64,000 bases of DNA from assembly GCF_011077955.1 (NCBI RefSeq), contig NZ_JAALBX010000005.1:212554-276553 (forward strand), given 5' to 3'. Every line of letters starts with the position of its first letter. Within the stretch, counting starts at the first letter, position 1. This DNA is from Citrobacter freundii (GTDB lineage Bacteria > Pseudomonadota > Gammaproteobacteria > Enterobacterales > Enterobacteriaceae). Of this stretch, positions 8,966 to 21,650 are shown piece by piece. The translations under genes were made by a program, and so were the position numbers. The notes beneath the pieces were generated by a model. That model did not search any database. It had not been told where the DNA came from and saw only the letters and a program-made list of their open reading frames with translations.

Positions 8966-10168
8966 GTGCAAAGCGTAGATGTGGCGATTGTAGGCGGCGG
9001 GATGGTCGGACTGGCGCTGGCGTGCGGATTGCAGGGCAGCGGCTTACGCGTCGTGGTGCTTGAGCAGCAAAGACCGCAACCTCTGGCGCCTGACGCGCCG
9101 TTTGCTTTGCGGGTGTCTGCCATTAACGCCGCCAGTGAGAAAATGCTGGAAAAGCTCGGCGTCTGGCAAGCCATTCTGGAGCAACGTGTTAGCCGCTATC
9201 ACGGCATGGAAGTGTGGGAAAAAGACAGCTTCGGGCGCATTGTGTTTGATGATAAAAGCATGGGTTACAGCCACCTTGGCCATATCATTGAAAACAACGT
9301 GATCCATCAGGCGCTGTGGGACAAAGCGTCCCGTAGTCCCGACATCACGCTGATTGCGCCCTCGCAGTTACAGCAGGTGGCGTTCGGCGAAAATGAAGCC
9401 TTTCTGACGTTGCAGGACGGCACCATGCTGACGGCGCGCCTGATGGTCGGCGCGGACGGCGCTAACTCCTGGCTGCGCAATCGCGCAGATATCCCGCTTA
9501 CATTCTGGGATTACAACCATCATGCGCTGGTGGCAACCATCCGTACCGCCGAGCCGCACGGCGCGGTAGCGCGTCAGATCTTCCACGGAGAAGGCATCCT
9601 GGCGTTTCTGCCATTACCCGATCCCAACCTGTGCTCTATCGTCTGGTCTTTGGGGCCGAAAGACGCAGAGCGTCTGCAACAATGCGATATCGATACGTTT
9701 AATCAGGAGTTGAGCATCGCCTTTGATAACCGCCTTGGCCTGTGCTCGGTGGAGAGCGAACGTCAGATCTACCCGTTGACCGGGCGTTATGCCCGTCAGT
9801 TTGCGGCGCATCGGCTGGTACTGGTCGGTGATGCGGCGCACACCATTCATCCACTCGCCGGGCAGGGCGTTAACCTCGGGTTTATGGATGCGGCACAATT
9901 GATTGCCGAGCTGCGCCGTCTGCACAAGCAGGGCAAAGACATCGGGCAACATTTGTACTTGCGCCGTTACGAGCGAAGCCGTAAACACAGTGCTGCGGTG
10001 ATGCTGGCGAGCATGCAGGGTTTTCGTGAATTGTTTGACGGGCGTAATCCCGTTAAAAAACTCCTGCGCGATATCGGCCTGAAACTGGCAGATACGCTGC
10101 CGGGGATAAAATCACAACTCATTCGCGAAGCGATGGGCCTGAACGACCTCCCTGACTGGTTACGTTAA
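8966..10168 (+). CDS. ubiI: 2-octaprenylphenol hydroxylase UbiI (VisC)
   Basis: UbiI is the C5 hydroxylase of the ubiquinone ring and a paralog of UbiH encoded just upstream. The GTG at 8966, preceded by AAGGAG, gives VQSVDVAIVGGGMVGLALAC, the expected start; a longer frame from 8891 would run into ubiH. It has 400 residues. FAD motifs are GGGMVGLALACG and LVGDAAHTIHPLAGQGVNLG. It is the last gene of the ygfB-pepP-ubiH-ubiI unit, with a terminator-like hairpin 10 bases after the stop. Confidence 0.97.
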   Translation: MQSVDVAIVGGGMVGLALACGLQGSGLRVVVLEQQRPQPLAPDAPFALRVSAINAASEKMLEKLGVWQAILEQRVSRYHGMEVWEKDSFGRIVFDDKSMGYSHLGHIIENNVIHQALWDKASRSPDITLIAPSQLQQVAFGENEAFLTLQDGTMLTARLMVGADGANSWLRNRADIPLTFWDYNHHALVATIRTAEPHGAVARQIFHGEGILAFLPLPDPNLCSIVWSLGPKDAERLQQCDIDTFNQELSIAFDNRLGLCSVESERQIYPLTGRYARQFAAHRLVLVGDAAHTIHPLAGQGVNLGFMDAAQLIAELRRLHKQGKDIGQHLYLRRYERSRKHSAAVMLASMQGFRELFDGRNPVKKLLRDIGLKLADTLPGIKSQLIREAMGLNDLPDWLR

Positions 10169-10178
10169 CCCGATCACA

Positions 10179-10207
10179 CTTCCCTTTTCCGCACCTGAAA
10201 AGGGAAG
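10179..10207 (+). terminator. Terminator-like hairpin after ubiI
   Basis: CTTCCCTTTTC and GAAAAGGGAAG form a perfect 11-bp stem around a 7-base loop. The downstream sequence is pyrimidine-rich but lacks a clean T-run. Confidence 0.65.
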
Positions 10208-10579
10208 CCTTCTCTCATTTGAATTATTCTAATTCGAGCGGATTTTTCGAATTAGTTTTTTTAATGCGCTGATTTTTTAAGTTTAGCGATTTCCTCCAAA
10301 ATTCCGACATAAATCCTCCCGGGTAAAATTTCCGCTCCGTAATTGTTGCGTTTCTGTGTCTGTATTCGCATTTTTCCAGTGAATTCCACTGTAGCCTTCT
10401 TCTCCCATTTTGGTCATAAGCTAATGTAATGACCCATTTCCCTATGTGGTTTGTCACTGCGTTAGGTGGTAACGTCAGACCAAAGGTAACGTTTGCGTTG
10501 GCGGCGGGAATGATGCCAGCGCCGGGTTTCGTCCAGTAGTTTTGAGGCAACCAGCCTCAACTGACTGAAAGAGGAAAAG
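10208..10579 (+). promoter_or_regulatory. gcvTHP control region (no gene)
   Basis: This is a 372-base, A+T-rich non-coding stretch upstream of gcvT. In E. coli this region carries the gcv promoter with GcvA, Lrp and PurR sites far upstream of gcvT; here I can see the A+T-rich character but cannot place individual sites with confidence. Near its left end CTAATTCGA (10229-10237) and TCGAATTAG (10247-10255) form a 9-bp hairpin followed by seven T, which could be a terminator for read-through from ubiI. Confidence 0.55.
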
Positions 10580-11677
10580 ATGGCTCAACAGACTCCTTTG
10601 TTCGAACAACACACGCTTTGCGGCGCGCGCATGGTGGATTTTCATGGCTGGATGATGCCGCTGCATTACGGCTCTCAGATCGATGAACACCATGCTGTAC
10701 GGCGAGATGCGGGGATGTTCGATGTGTCCCATATGACCATCGTCGATTTGCATGGCGCGCGCACCCGTGAATTCTTGCGCTACCTGCTGGCAAACGACGT
10801 GGCGAAACTCACCCAACCGGGTAAAGCGCTCTACAGCGGTATGCTGACCGCCTCCGCAGGCGTCATCGACGACCTGATCGTCTACTTCCTGACGGAAGAG
10901 TATTTCCGCCTCGTGGTGAACTCCGCGACCCGTGAAAAAGACCTCGCCTGGATCACTCAACACGCCGAACCTTATTCCATCGATATTACCGTGCGGGATG
11001 ACCTGGCGCTGATTGCCGTTCAGGGGCCTGAGGCGAAACAAAAAGCCGCCACCTTATTTAATGATGAGCAACGTCAAGCCGTAGAAGGCATGAAGCCTTT
11101 CTTTGGCGTGCAGTCTGGCGATTTGTTTATCGCGACCACCGGTTACACCGGCGAAGCGGGCTATGAAATCGCGATGCCTGCGGAAAAAGCGGCGTCCTTC
11201 TGGAGCCAACTGGTGGAAGCGGGCGTGAAGCCGTGCGGCCTTGGCGCGCGCGACACGCTACGTCTGGAAGCCGGAATGAATTTGTATGGCCAGGAAATGG
11301 ATGAAAGCGTCTCCCCGCTGGAAGCCAATATGGGCTGGACCATCGCCTGGCAGCCTGAGGACCGGGACTTTATTGGTCGTGAAGCGTTACAAATGCAGCG
11401 TGAAAAAGGCACCGATCAGTTGGTTGGCCTGATCATGAAAGAAAAAGGCGTGCTGCGTAACGATCTGCCGGTGCATTTCACTGATGCGCAGGGCATCGTT
11501 CAGGAAGGGAAAATTACCAGCGGATCGTTCTCGCCGACGCTTGGCTACAGCATTGCGCTGGCACGTGTGCCCGCAGGCATTGGCGACACGGCGATCGTGC
11601 AAATCCGTAACCGTGAAGTGCCGGTGACCGTCACTAAACCGATTTTTGTTCGCGCCGGTAAACCGGTCGTTCAGTAA
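10580..11677 (+). CDS. gcvT: Glycine cleavage system aminomethyltransferase (T protein)
   Basis: GcvT transfers the methylene group from the lipoyl arm of GcvH to tetrahydrofolate, releasing ammonia. It has 365 residues (364 in E. coli). It starts [20 protein letters not shown] after a GAGGAAAAG ribosome site. Family landmarks are the folate-binding [12 protein letters not shown] and the C-terminal [20 protein letters not shown]. It is the first gene of gcvTHP. Confidence 0.98.
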   Translation: MAQQTPLFEQHTLCGARMVDFHGWMMPLHYGSQIDEHHAVRRDAGMFDVSHMTIVDLHGARTREFLRYLLANDVAKLTQPGKALYSGMLTASAGVIDDLIVYFLTEEYFRLVVNSATREKDLAWITQHAEPYSIDITVRDDLALIAVQGPEAKQKAATLFNDEQRQAVEGMKPFFGVQSGDLFIATTGYTGEAGYEIAMPAEKAASFWSQLVEAGVKPCGLGARDTLRLEAGMNLYGQEMDESVSPLEANMGWTIAWQPEDRDFIGREALQMQREKGTDQLVGLIMKEKGVLRNDLPVHFTDAQGIVQEGKITSGSFSPTLGYSIALARVPAGIGDTAIVQIRNREVPVTVTKPIFVRAGKPVVQ

Positions 11678-11703
11678 CTGTTTTGTTATTCGGAGAAAAA
11701 GAA

Positions 11704-12093
11704 ATGAGCAATGTGCCAGGTGAACTGAAATACAGCAAAGAGCATGAGTGGCTGCGTAAAGAAGCGGACGGTACTTACACCGTTGGCATTACCGAACATG
11801 CGCAAGAATTACTGGGCGATATGGTGTTTGTCGACTTGCCTGACGTGGGTTCGACCGTGAGCGCGGGCGATGACTGCGCGGTCGCGGAATCCGTTAAAGC
11901 GGCATCAGACATTTACGCCCCCATCAGCGGTGAAATCGTCGCGGTAAACGACGCGCTGAGCGATTCGCCGGAGCAAGTGAACAGCGAGCCGTACGGCGCT
12001 GGCTGGATTTTCCGTATTAAAGCCAGCAACGAATCCGAAGTAGACGCGCTGCTGGATGCCGAAGGTTACGAAGCCCTGCTGGAAGACGAATAA
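11704..12093 (+). CDS. gcvH: Glycine cleavage system H protein
   Basis: This is the lipoyl carrier of the glycine cleavage complex, shuttling the aminomethyl group from P to T protein. It has 129 residues from [16 protein letters not shown]; the ATG at 11704 follows GGAGAAAAAG. The lipoylated lysine is Lys65 in [15 protein letters not shown]. The gap to gcvP is 198 bases, longer than usual within this operon. Confidence 0.98.
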   Translation: MSNVPGELKYSKEHEWLRKEADGTYTVGITEHAQELLGDMVFVDLPDVGSTVSAGDDCAVAESVKAASDIYAPISGEIVAVNDALSDSPEQVNSEPYGAGWIFRIKASNESEVDALLDAEGYEALLEDE

Positions 12094-12291
12094 ATACGCT
12101 GCATCCTTCGTATTGTGGAGGCGCTGGCGTCTTCGCTCGCCCCGGTCGCTTACTGATCTAAGTTGCCGGGGAACCCAGGCGTTGCCGCCTTTCTGCAAAG
12201 CGAAGGATTTTGCGTATCAGGAACCATGCTCAGGCGCAACATCATCAAAAGTGACAAACCGATTCACCGCACGTTTCAGGAACCCTCGTCC

Positions 12292-15165
12292 ATGACCCAG
12301 ACTCTCGACCAGTTGGAAAATCACGACGCGTTTATTGACCGTCATATCGGACCGGACAGCGAGCAGCTTCATTCGATGCTCAACACGGTAGGCGCAGAAT
12401 CCCTGGATGCGCTGACCGCGCAGATTGTCCCTGCGGACATTCAACTGGCGACGCCGCCCGCGATTGGCGAGGCGACCACCGAATTTACAGCGCTGGCTGA
12501 ACTGAAAGCCATCGCCGCGCGCAACAAGCGCTTCAAAACGTATATCGGCATGGGCTACACCGCCGTGCATACGCCGCCGGTTATTCTGCGCAATATGCTG
12601 GAAAACCCGGGCTGGTACACCGCCTATACGCCGTATCAGCCGGAAGTATCTCAGGGGCGTCTCGAAGCGCTGCTGAACTTCCAGCAGGTGACTATCGATC
12701 TTACCGGTATGGATATCGCCTCCGCGTCTCTGCTGGACGAAGCTACCGCCGCGGCGGAAGCGATGGCGATGGCCAAACGCGTCAGCAAACTGAAAGGGGC
12801 AAACCGTTTCTTCGTGGCGGCGGATGTACATCCGCAAACACTCGACGTGGTACGTACCCGTGCGGAAACTTTTGGTTTTGACGTGATTGTCGACGACGCG
12901 CAAAAAGTACTCGACCACCAGGACGTGTTTGGCGTGCTGTTGCAACAGGTCGGCACCACCGGCGAAGTACATGATTATTCCGCGCTTATCGCGGAGCTGA
13001 AATCCCGCAAAGTGGTAGTGAGCGTGGCTGCGGATTTGATGGCGCTGGTACTGCTCACCGCGCCCGGTCATCAGGGTGCCGATATGGTGTTCGGTTCCGC
13101 CCAGCGCTTTGGCGTCCCGATGGGTTACGGCGGCCCGCACGCGGCTTTCTTCGGCGCGCGCGACGAGCATAAACGCTCTATGCCAGGCCGTATTATCGGC
13201 GTTTCCAAAGATGCGGCGGGCAATACCGCGCTGCGTATGGCGATGCAAACCCGCGAGCAGCATATTCGTCGTGAGAAAGCCAACTCCAATATCTGTACCT
13301 CGCAGGTGCTGCTGGCGAATATCGCGAGCCTGTATGCGGTTTACCATGGGCCAAAAGGCCTGAAACGTATTGCCGATCGCATTCACCGCATGACCGATAT
13401 TCTGGCAGCGGGTCTGCAACGTAAAGGCCTTAAATTACGTCACAACAGCTGGTTCGATACGCTGTGTGTAGAAATCGCTGATAAAGCCGCCGTCCTGTCC
13501 CGCGCGCAGGCTGCGGAAATCAATCTGCGCAGCGATGTGCTGAACGCGGTGGCGATTACCCTTGATGAAACCACCACTCGTCAGGATCTGCTGAATCTGT
13601 TTACCGTACTGCTGGGCGATAACCATGGTCTGGATATTGGCGAACTGGATAAAGATGTGGCGCACGATAGCCGCTCTGTCCCGGAAGCGATGCTGCGCCA
13701 GGACGCGATCCTGACGCACCCGGTATTTAATCGCTATCACAGCGAAACGGAAATGATGCGCTACATGCATTCGCTGGAGCGTAAAGATCTGGCGCTCAAT
13801 CAGGCGATGATCCCGCTCGGCTCCTGTACCATGAAGCTCAACGCGGCAGCGGAAATGATCCCCATCACCTGGCCTGAATTTGCTGAACTGCACCCGTTCT
13901 GCCCGGTCGATCAGGCGGAAGGGTATCATCAGATGATCGCTCAGCTTTCCGAGTGGCTGGTGAAACTGACCGGCTATGATGCGCTGTGTATGCAGCCCAA
14001 CTCCGGCGCGCAGGGCGAATACGCAGGACTGCTGGCTATCCGTCATTACCATGAAAGCCGTAATGAAGGCCATCGTGATATCTGCCTTATCCCGGCATCC
14101 GCGCACGGCACCAATCCGGCATCTGCGCAAATGGCGGGCATGCAGGTTGTGGTGGTTGCGTGTGACAAGCAGGGCAACATCGATCTTGTCGATCTGCGCG
14201 CTAAAGCCGAGCAGGCCGGCGATCAACTGTCATGCATTATGGTGACCTATCCGTCCACCCACGGCGTGTACGAAGAAACCATTCGCGAAGTATGCAACGT
14301 TGTCCATCAGTTTGGCGGCCAGGTGTACCTTGACGGCGCCAATATGAATGCTCAGGTAGGTATCACCACGCCTGGCTTTATCGGCGCGGATGTGTCGCAC
14401 CTCAACCTGCATAAAACGTTTTGCATTCCGCACGGCGGCGGCGGTCCGGGTATGGGGCCGATCGGCGTGAAAGCGCATCTGGCGCCGTTTGTGCCGGGCC
14501 ACAGTGTTGTGCATATAGAAGGCATGCTGACCCGTCAGGGCGCGGTTAGTGCCGCACCATTCGGCAGCGCGTCCATTCTGCCGATAAGCTGGATGTATAT
14601 TCGCATGATGGGCGCGCAGGGGCTTAAGCGCGCCAGTCAAATGGCGATCCTTAACGCGAACTACATCGCAACGCGTCTGAAAAGCGCCTTCCCGGTGCTC
14701 TATACCGGACGCGATGGTCGCGTGGCGCATGAATGCATTCTGGATATTCGCCCGCTGAAAGAGCAAACCGGCATCAGTGAACTCGATATCGCTAAACGTC
14801 TTATCGACTTTGGGTTCCACGCGCCGACCATGTCTTTCCCGGTAGCCGGAACGCTGATGGTTGAGCCGACCGAATCGGAAAGCAAAGTGGAGCTGGACCG
14901 CTTTATCGACGCGATGTTGACCATCCGTGAAGAGATTGACCGCGTCGCCAACGGCGAATGGACGCTCGAGGATAACCCGCTGGTAAACGCGCCGCACACC
15001 CAGGATGAACTGGCTGGCGACTGGACGCATTCGTACAGCCGCGAGCTGGCGGTATTCCCGGCAGGCCACGCCAATAAATACTGGCCGACGGTAAAACGTC
15101 TGGACGATGTGTACGGCGACCGTAACCTGTTCTGCTCCTGCGTACCGATGAGCGAGTACCAGTAA
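12292..15165 (+). CDS. gcvP: Glycine dehydrogenase (decarboxylating), P protein
   Basis: GcvP is the PLP enzyme that decarboxylates glycine and loads the aminomethyl group onto GcvH. It has 957 residues, identical in length to E. coli, with the fused alpha and beta halves. The PLP lysine is Lys708 in [18 protein letters not shown]. The start [20 protein letters not shown] at 12292 is chosen over a frame extending back to 12163, whose extra 43 residues are not family-like. The ribosome site is modest (CAGGAACCCTCGTCC). It is the last gene of the operon, with a strong terminator downstream. Confidence 0.98.
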   Translation: MTQTLDQLENHDAFIDRHIGPDSEQLHSMLNTVGAESLDALTAQIVPADIQLATPPAIGEATTEFTALAELKAIAARNKRFKTYIGMGYTAVHTPPVILRNMLENPGWYTAYTPYQPEVSQGRLEALLNFQQVTIDLTGMDIASASLLDEATAAAEAMAMAKRVSKLKGANRFFVAADVHPQTLDVVRTRAETFGFDVIVDDAQKVLDHQDVFGVLLQQVGTTGEVHDYSALIAELKSRKVVVSVAADLMALVLLTAPGHQGADMVFGSAQRFGVPMGYGGPHAAFFGARDEHKRSMPGRIIGVSKDAAGNTALRMAMQTREQHIRREKANSNICTSQVLLANIASLYAVYHGPKGLKRIADRIHRMTDILAAGLQRKGLKLRHNSWFDTLCVEIADKAAVLSRAQAAEINLRSDVLNAVAITLDETTTRQDLLNLFTVLLGDNHGLDIGELDKDVAHDSRSVPEAMLRQDAILTHPVFNRYHSETEMMRYMHSLERKDLALNQAMIPLGSCTMKLNAAAEMIPITWPEFAELHPFCPVDQAEGYHQMIAQLSEWLVKLTGYDALCMQPNSGAQGEYAGLLAIRHYHESRNEGHRDICLIPASAHGTNPASAQMAGMQVVVVACDKQGNIDLVDLRAKAEQAGDQLSCIMVTYPSTHGVYEETIREVCNVVHQFGGQVYLDGANMNAQVGITTPGFIGADVSHLNLHKTFCIPHGGGGPGMGPIGVKAHLAPFVPGHSVVHIEGMLTRQGAVSAAPFGSASILPISWMYIRMMGAQGLKRASQMAILNANYIATRLKSAFPVLYTGRDGRVAHECILDIRPLKEQTGISELDIAKRLIDFGFHAPTMSFPVAGTLMVEPTESESKVELDRFIDAMLTIREEIDRVANGEWTLEDNPLVNAPHTQDELAGDWTHSYSRELAVFPAGHANKYWPTVKRLDDVYGDRNLFCSCVPMSEYQ

Positions 15166-15227
15166 CCGCGACGCCGTAGCACGGCAAAAACAGGGGGGGC
15201 GTAACGGCCCTTCTGCCAGGATAAGAT

Positions 15228-15252
15228 AAGGGCGCTTCGGCGCCCTTTTTTT
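15228..15252 (+). terminator. Rho-independent terminator after gcvP
   Basis: AAGGGCGC and GCGCCCTT pair around TTCG and run into seven T. It ends 11 bases before the ygfF start, so ygfF must have its own promoter or depend on read-through. Confidence 0.9.
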
Positions 15253-15263
15253 GTGGAGGAAAC

Positions 15264-16007
15264 ATGGCAATTGCACTGGTGACCGGCGCGAGCCGGGGGA
15301 TTGGTCGCGCAACGGCGAAACAGCTGGCGCAGGAGGGTTATACCGTTGCGGTGAACTATCAGCGCAATGGCAGCGCGGCGGCGGCAGTGGTCGAGGCGAT
15401 TAGTGCACAAGGCGGCAAGGCGTTTGCCGTACAGGCCGATATCAGCGACGAGCGGCAGGTCATGGCGATGTTTGCCACTCTCGATCAACAAGGTGAGCCG
15501 CTGACCGCGCTGGTCAATAATGCAGGCATTCTGTTTGAACAGTGCACGATTGAAAACCTGACCGCCGAGCGCATTAACCAGGTGCTGACCACCAACGTTA
15601 CCGGCTATTTCCTTTGCTGCCGCGAAGCGGTAAAGCGTATGTCGCATAAGCACGGCGGCGCAGGCGGGGCGATTGTTAACGTCTCATCGGCGGCATCACG
15701 CCTTGGCGCACCGGGAGAATATGTGGATTACGCCGCATCGAAAGGGGCGGTAGATTCGCTTACCATCGGCCTGTCGCTGGAAGTGGCGGCGCAGGGTATC
15801 CGTGTAAACGGCGTACGACCGGGTCTAATCTATACCGAGATCCATGCTTCAGGCGGCGAACCGGGACGGGTTGATCGGGTAAAATCGGCGTTGCCAATGC
15901 AGCGTGGCGGCCAGCCGGAAGAGGTGGCGCAAGCTATTGTCTGGCTGTTAAGCGAGAAAGCCTCGTATGTCACGGGAAGTTTTCTCGATCTGGCGGGTGG
16001 AAAATAG
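15264..16007 (+). CDS. ygfF: Short-chain dehydrogenase/reductase YgfF
   Basis: This is a classical SDR of 247 residues with cofactor motif TGASRGIG (residues 7-14), NNAG (about residue 90), the catalytic Ser in VNVSSAAS and the YAASK Tyr/Lys pair. It matches E. coli YgfF along the whole length (also annotated as a glucose-1-dehydrogenase-like NAD(P) oxidoreductase); the physiological substrate is unknown. A GAGGAA ribosome site lies 3 bases before the ATG. It sits between gcvP and convergent bglA. Confidence 0.93.
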   Translation: MAIALVTGASRGIGRATAKQLAQEGYTVAVNYQRNGSAAAAVVEAISAQGGKAFAVQADISDERQVMAMFATLDQQGEPLTALVNNAGILFEQCTIENLTAERINQVLTTNVTGYFLCCREAVKRMSHKHGGAGGAIVNVSSAASRLGAPGEYVDYAASKGAVDSLTIGLSLEVAAQGIRVNGVRPGLIYTEIHASGGEPGRVDRVKSALPMQRGGQPEEVAQAIVWLLSEKASYVTGSFLDLAGGK

Positions 16008-16016
16008 CGCGTAAGC

Positions 16017-16050
16017 GGTAGGGCGGGTAAGCGAAGCCGCTACCCGCACC
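16017..16050. repeat. REP-like palindromic element between ygfF and bglA
   Basis: GCGGGTA and TACCCGC flank an inner GCG-AAGC-CGC hairpin, giving a G+C-rich stem-loop with one bulged A. The wording GTAGGGCGGGTAAGCG is typical of short interspersed palindromes seen in many enterobacterial intergenic regions. It lies between the 3' ends of two convergent genes, the usual REP position. Confidence 0.6.
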
Positions 16051-16068
16051 TTAAACAAAAGCTTGTGA

Positions 16069-17571
<1,503 letters not shown>

Positions 17572-17589
17572 TCACGTTATAACAAAATC

Positions 17590-17607
17590 AACAAGTTGTG
17601 ACTTGTT
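17590..17607. promoter_or_regulatory. Inverted repeat between the RpiR-type regulator and bglA (possible operator)
   Basis: AACAAGT and ACTTGTT form a 7-bp palindrome with spacer TGTG, 88 bases upstream of bglA and just past the regulator stop. It could be an operator for the neighbouring regulator; no experimental link is known to me. Confidence 0.4.
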
Positions 17608-17628
17608 ACCGACAGAAAATAGGGTGTT

Positions 17629-18366
17629 TTATTGGCCCAGTTTGCTGGCGATTTTGCGCCCCAGAGTCTCAAGAATATAGACCACCGGGATTTGGGTGGT
17701 GATGTCGTAGACGCCTGCTACGCGCGTCTGGGGAATATGCCAGGAGAGATTGAAATCGGCCATTTTGGCAAGAGACGAATTATCGTGACTGGTGATAGAG
17801 AGCACTTTGCAATGGTGCAGGCTGAACTGGCTTGCGAAGCGCAAGATCTCCTCTGTTTCGCCGGACACCGACAGCACGATCGCCAGCGCGTTTTTTGCCA
17901 TATCGTTGGTCACGGGGAAATAGGGGTCATCTATATGATTACTGAATTTGCCGACGTTTGAGAAAAAACGCGCGCCGTATTTTGCCAGTGAACCGGACGT
18001 TCCCGCGCCGACGAAAATAATACGCTCGGACGCTAAAATAATATCCGCCGCGTTATCCAGTAATTGCTCAAACTCGTCGTTATTGACGCTACGGAAAAAA
18101 CTGATGATTTCGCTGGCGCCGAAATGCGTCGGTTGAGGTTCGTTTTGCTCCAGGTAGAGCTTAAAGCGGACGCGGAATTCCGAGTAGCCGTCGCAGTTAA
18201 GTTTGCGGCAAAAGCGCAGCACCGTGGTGGTGGAAACACCCACTGCTTCAGCCAGCTCGCGGATCGTCATGTACATCACTTTGTCGCGATTTTTGATGAC
18301 GAAGTTATAAACCATCATTTCGATGTTATTCAGGCGAGCAACGGCGGAATGGGTGAATAGCGTCAC
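17629..18366 (-). CDS. MurR/RpiR family transcriptional regulator
   Basis: This is a two-domain regulator with an N-terminal HTH_6 domain (MTIRELAEAVGVSTTTVLRF; the helix-turn-helix is within the first 55 residues) and a C-terminal SIS phosphosugar-binding domain (RIIFVGAGTSGSLAKYGARF and IVLSVSGETEEIL). I chose the GTG at 18366 because AAGGA stands 9 bases upstream and the HTH then begins at the usual distance; the frame stays open to 18582 but the extra part is not family-like. It is upstream of and co-directional with bglA, so control of beta-glucoside use by a sugar phosphate is a reasonable inference. K-12 has no equivalent at this position as far as I recall. Confidence 0.82.
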   Translation of the reverse strand: MTLFTHSAVARLNNIEMMVYNFVIKNRDKVMYMTIRELAEAVGVSTTTVLRFCRKLNCDGYSEFRVRFKLYLEQNEPQPTHFGASEIISFFRSVNNDEFEQLLDNAADIILASERIIFVGAGTSGSLAKYGARFFSNVGKFSNHIDDPYFPVTNDMAKNALAIVLSVSGETEEILRFASQFSLHHCKVLSITSHDNSSLAKMADFNLSWHIPQTRVAGVYDITTQIPVVYILETLGRKIASKLGQ

Positions 18367-18477
18367 GGCGAGCGATCCTTTTTCATACACTGCGCCAAGG
18401 ATACTGGAAATACGGTTTTGAACCCACCCCAGGGAAGGTAATATCCCGGCATCGGTAAACACTCCAGTGAGGACACC

Positions 18478-18789
18478 ATGAACGACATTACTTTCTTTAC
18501 GCGCTTTGAAAGCGACATTCTGGCAGGCCGCAAGACCATTACGCTTCGTGATGAGAGCGAAGCGCATTTTAAGCAAGGGCAAGTACTACGCGTCGGGCGC
18601 TATGAAGACGATAAGTATTTCTGCACAATCAACGTGTTAAGCGTGACTCCGATTCAACTTAATGCGTTAACCGAAGAGCATGCGCGTCAGGAAAATATGA
18701 CGCTTGATGAGCTGCGCCATGTCATTGGCGAGATTTATCCAGGCGTCACGCAACTTTACGCCATTACGTTCGAGGTGATTTCTTCATAA
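18478..18789 (+). CDS. yqfB: N4-acetylcytidine amidohydrolase YqfB (ASCH domain)
   Basis: This small (103-residue) ASCH-fold enzyme hydrolyses N4-acetylcytidine. Lys19 and Thr22 (in [12 protein letters not shown]) and Glu72 (RQENMT) correspond to the catalytic Lys21, Thr24 and Glu74 reported for E. coli YqfB. It starts [14 protein letters not shown]. It is divergent from the RpiR-type regulator with about 110 bases between starts. Confidence 0.94.
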   Translation: MNDITFFTRFESDILAGRKTITLRDESEAHFKQGQVLRVGRYEDDKYFCTINVLSVTPIQLNALTEEHARQENMTLDELRHVIGEIYPGVTQLYAITFEVISS

Positions 18790-18921
18790 GGCAAGGCATC
18801 GCGTAAGTGGGATGAACCATCGCAAAAATAAATATTTTAGCGAACAGGTGTACACTGAAATCATTCTCAATTAGGCTAGGAGAGTTGCTTTTCTGTTCAG
18901 TTTCCATGGAGTCGCCTTAAC

Positions 18922-19572
18922 GTGAGCAAACCAATAATTCAGAAGGGATATTCACTGGCTGAGGAAATAGCCAACAGTATCAGCCACGGAATTGGCCTGG
19001 TATTCGGTATCGTTGGGCTGGTGCTACTGCTAATCCAGGCGGTGGACTCCAATGCCGACGTGATGGCTATCACCAGTTATAGCCTTTATGGCGGCAGCAT
19101 GATTTTGCTGTTTTTGGCCTCCACATTGTATCACGCCGTACCGCATGCCAGAGCCAAAATGTGGCTTAAGAAATTCGACCACTGCGCGATTTATCTACTG
19201 ATAGCCGGAACCTACACACCATTTTTACTGGTGGGGCTCGATTCCCCGCTGGCGCGCGGGCTGATGATCGTAATCTGGAGCCTGGCGCTACTGGGCATCT
19301 TATTTAAATTAACCATTGCCCATCGGTTTAAAGTGCTGTCGCTTGTCACTTATCTGGCGATGGGCTGGTTGTCGCTTATCGTGATTTATCAGCTTACCGA
19401 AAAGCTCGCCCTCGGCGGGGTGACGTTGCTGGCGGCGGGGGGGATTGTCTACTCGCTTGGCGTGATTTTCTACGTGTGCAAACGCATCCCGTTCAATCAT
19501 GCTATCTGGCATGGTTTTGTGCTGGGCGGTAGCGTGTGTCACTTCCTGGCCATTTATCTCTACGTGGGTTAA
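18922..19572 (+). CDS. trhA: Hemolysin III / PAQR family membrane protein TrhA (YqfA)
   Basis: It has 216 residues with seven predicted transmembrane segments and the PAQR/hemolysin III motifs: ISHGIG near residue 20, [29 protein letters not shown] and the terminal [20 protein letters not shown] with conserved His residues of a metal-dependent hydrolase-like centre. It starts with GTG at 18922 ([18 protein letters not shown]). In E. coli it is linked to membrane energetics and fluidity. It is convergent with ygfZ. Confidence 0.93.
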   Translation: MSKPIIQKGYSLAEEIANSISHGIGLVFGIVGLVLLLIQAVDSNADVMAITSYSLYGGSMILLFLASTLYHAVPHARAKMWLKKFDHCAIYLLIAGTYTPFLLVGLDSPLARGLMIVIWSLALLGILFKLTIAHRFKVLSLVTYLAMGWLSLIVIYQLTEKLALGGVTLLAAGGIVYSLGVIFYVCKRIPFNHAIWHGFVLGGSVCHFLAIYLYVG

Positions 19573-19592
19573 TAGCACTGCCTGCCATAGGT

Positions 19593-19673
19593 TACGTTTA
19601 CGCTCGCGACTGGCTTTTACTGCATTTTAGCATTCGAACCCAGCCCGAGCGTTTTACCACACGTGTAAACGTA
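19593..19673. repeat. Long-spaced inverted repeat in the trhA-ygfZ gap
   Basis: TACGTTTAC (19593-19601) and GTAAACGTA (19665-19673) are perfect inverted copies 63 bases apart; allowing one mismatch extends the arms outwards (GGTTACGTTTAC against GTAAACGTAGCC). The interior is non-coding. It may fold as a large stem-loop between convergent genes; function unknown. Confidence 0.5.
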
Positions 19674-19734
19674 GCCGTTCTGCAACGTCATTGAAGGCAA
19701 AATGATGCCCCGCACTGTCGCAGGGCATGTGCTG

Positions 19735-20721
19735 TTACGCTTCTTCTAACGAATAGGGCAGCGGCTCAATAGACAGCGTATGGCTCGGTTCATCACGCAC
19801 CCGGAATATGCTGGCGCTTTCCATGTCGTTATTCATTACTACCTGAACACGTACCGTACCATCATCCAGCGTGACGGCGGCAAGCACAGTGCCAGTGCGG
19901 CGCCAGTTGTCGCCCATCTTCAATTCCAGATCTTCTCCCGGTGCAGGCGTGCGGCTCGCATTGCCCACCAACGTCCAAAGCGCACGTTTGTTAGCGCCGC
20001 GGAATTTAGCACGCGCAACCATTTCCTGACCGGTATAGCAGCCTTTCTTAAAGCTGATGCCGCCAAAAGCCTGGAGATTCGTCGCCTGCGGGATAAATTG
20101 CGCACTGTTTACATCATCAATCACCGGATAACCGGCTTCGATATCAAGCGCCAGCCACTGTTGGCTCGCATTACGCTGCGCTTCGCCCTGCAAACTGTCA
20201 CACAACTGCTGCGCTTTTTCTTCGGTGGTGATTAGAAGAAAACGTTCGGCAGGCAGCGGCAACCAGAGCAGGGTGGTGTCGCCGTCATGTACGGCGGGGT
20301 TTTCTGCATCAGGTAACGTGGCGAACTGGTTTGCCAGCGCAGCGCGCGCCTGGAAACCGGCCACGCCTAACAGCACGGCGTTATCGTCCGGTGCGATGGT
20401 CACTTTTGAAAATACGGCATATTTCTTAAGCGCGGTGAGTTGCGCTTCGCGCACGCTACGACGCTGGATCCACGCGAAGCCATCTTGTTGGCGAAAAAGA
20501 CGTAAATCACTCCACATCTTGCCTTTCGCGTCGCAATGGGCAACCAAAAGGTGTTGGTTTTCACCCATTAGCGCAACGTCCGCGGTCACCTGGCCTTGCA
20601 TATACTTTTCGCTGTCAGCGCCAGTCATAGTCGCGAGCGCCCAGTCTTCAAGGGTAATAAGCGTTAAAGGCAGACGAGCGGAAGCCGTCGGCTGCCGCGG
20701 AGGGAACGGATTAAAAGCCAT
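19735..20721 (-). CDS. ygfZ: tRNA-modifying / Fe-S assembly folate-binding protein YgfZ
   Basis: It is a paralog of GcvT that supports Fe-S enzymes such as MiaB under oxidative conditions in a folate-dependent way. It has 328 residues from [20 protein letters not shown]; the start at 20721 is the conserved one. The hallmark KGCYTGQE with its essential Cys is present about residue 225. It is divergent from sdhE-cptA, the arrangement of E. coli. Confidence 0.96.
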   Translation of the reverse strand: MAFNPFPPRQPTASARLPLTLITLEDWALATMTGADSEKYMQGQVTADVALMGENQHLLVAHCDAKGKMWSDLRLFRQQDGFAWIQRRSVREAQLTALKKYAVFSKVTIAPDDNAVLLGVAGFQARAALANQFATLPDAENPAVHDGDTTLLWLPLPAERFLLITTEEKAQQLCDSLQGEAQRNASQQWLALDIEAGYPVIDDVNSAQFIPQATNLQAFGGISFKKGCYTGQEMVARAKFRGANKRALWTLVGNASRTPAPGEDLELKMGDNWRRTGTVLAAVTLDDGTVRVQVVMNNDMESASIFRVRDEPSHTLSIEPLPYSLEEA

Positions 20722-20964
20722 ATAAGTGCCCCGATTCATAATGCATTGTCTAATGAGACTAATGGTAAAAGAGCCACAAGACATTGCAAGCGCTTTGATA
20801 TGGCCTTTCGTGCCGTCTTTTTTATTTGCGCGTTTTTACGCATTATCGGCGTAATAGTTTCATTTTTAATGGGGTTTTTTGGAACGTAGCGCGTAAATGC
20901 CAACATTCCATTAAATGAAGTGATGAAAACGGGTTACACTAGCAGGCATCTTCCAGAGTGATGA

Positions 20965-21646
<682 letters not shown>

Positions 21647-21650
21647 TATC

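Noticed and set aside
10224..10550. A minus-strand frame in the gcvT control region
   Set aside because: It is Asn/Lys-rich with no homology I recognise, and it lies in a region expected to hold regulatory sites.
12217..13419. A 400-codon open frame on the minus strand across gcvP
   Set aside because: It is antisense to a well-conserved gcvP, rich in His/Arg as expected from reverse reading of G+C-rich codons, and has no family resemblance.
14230..15653. Open frames on the minus strand over the end of gcvP and ygfF
   Set aside because: They overlap two secure genes and a terminator, and the translations are low-complexity shadows.
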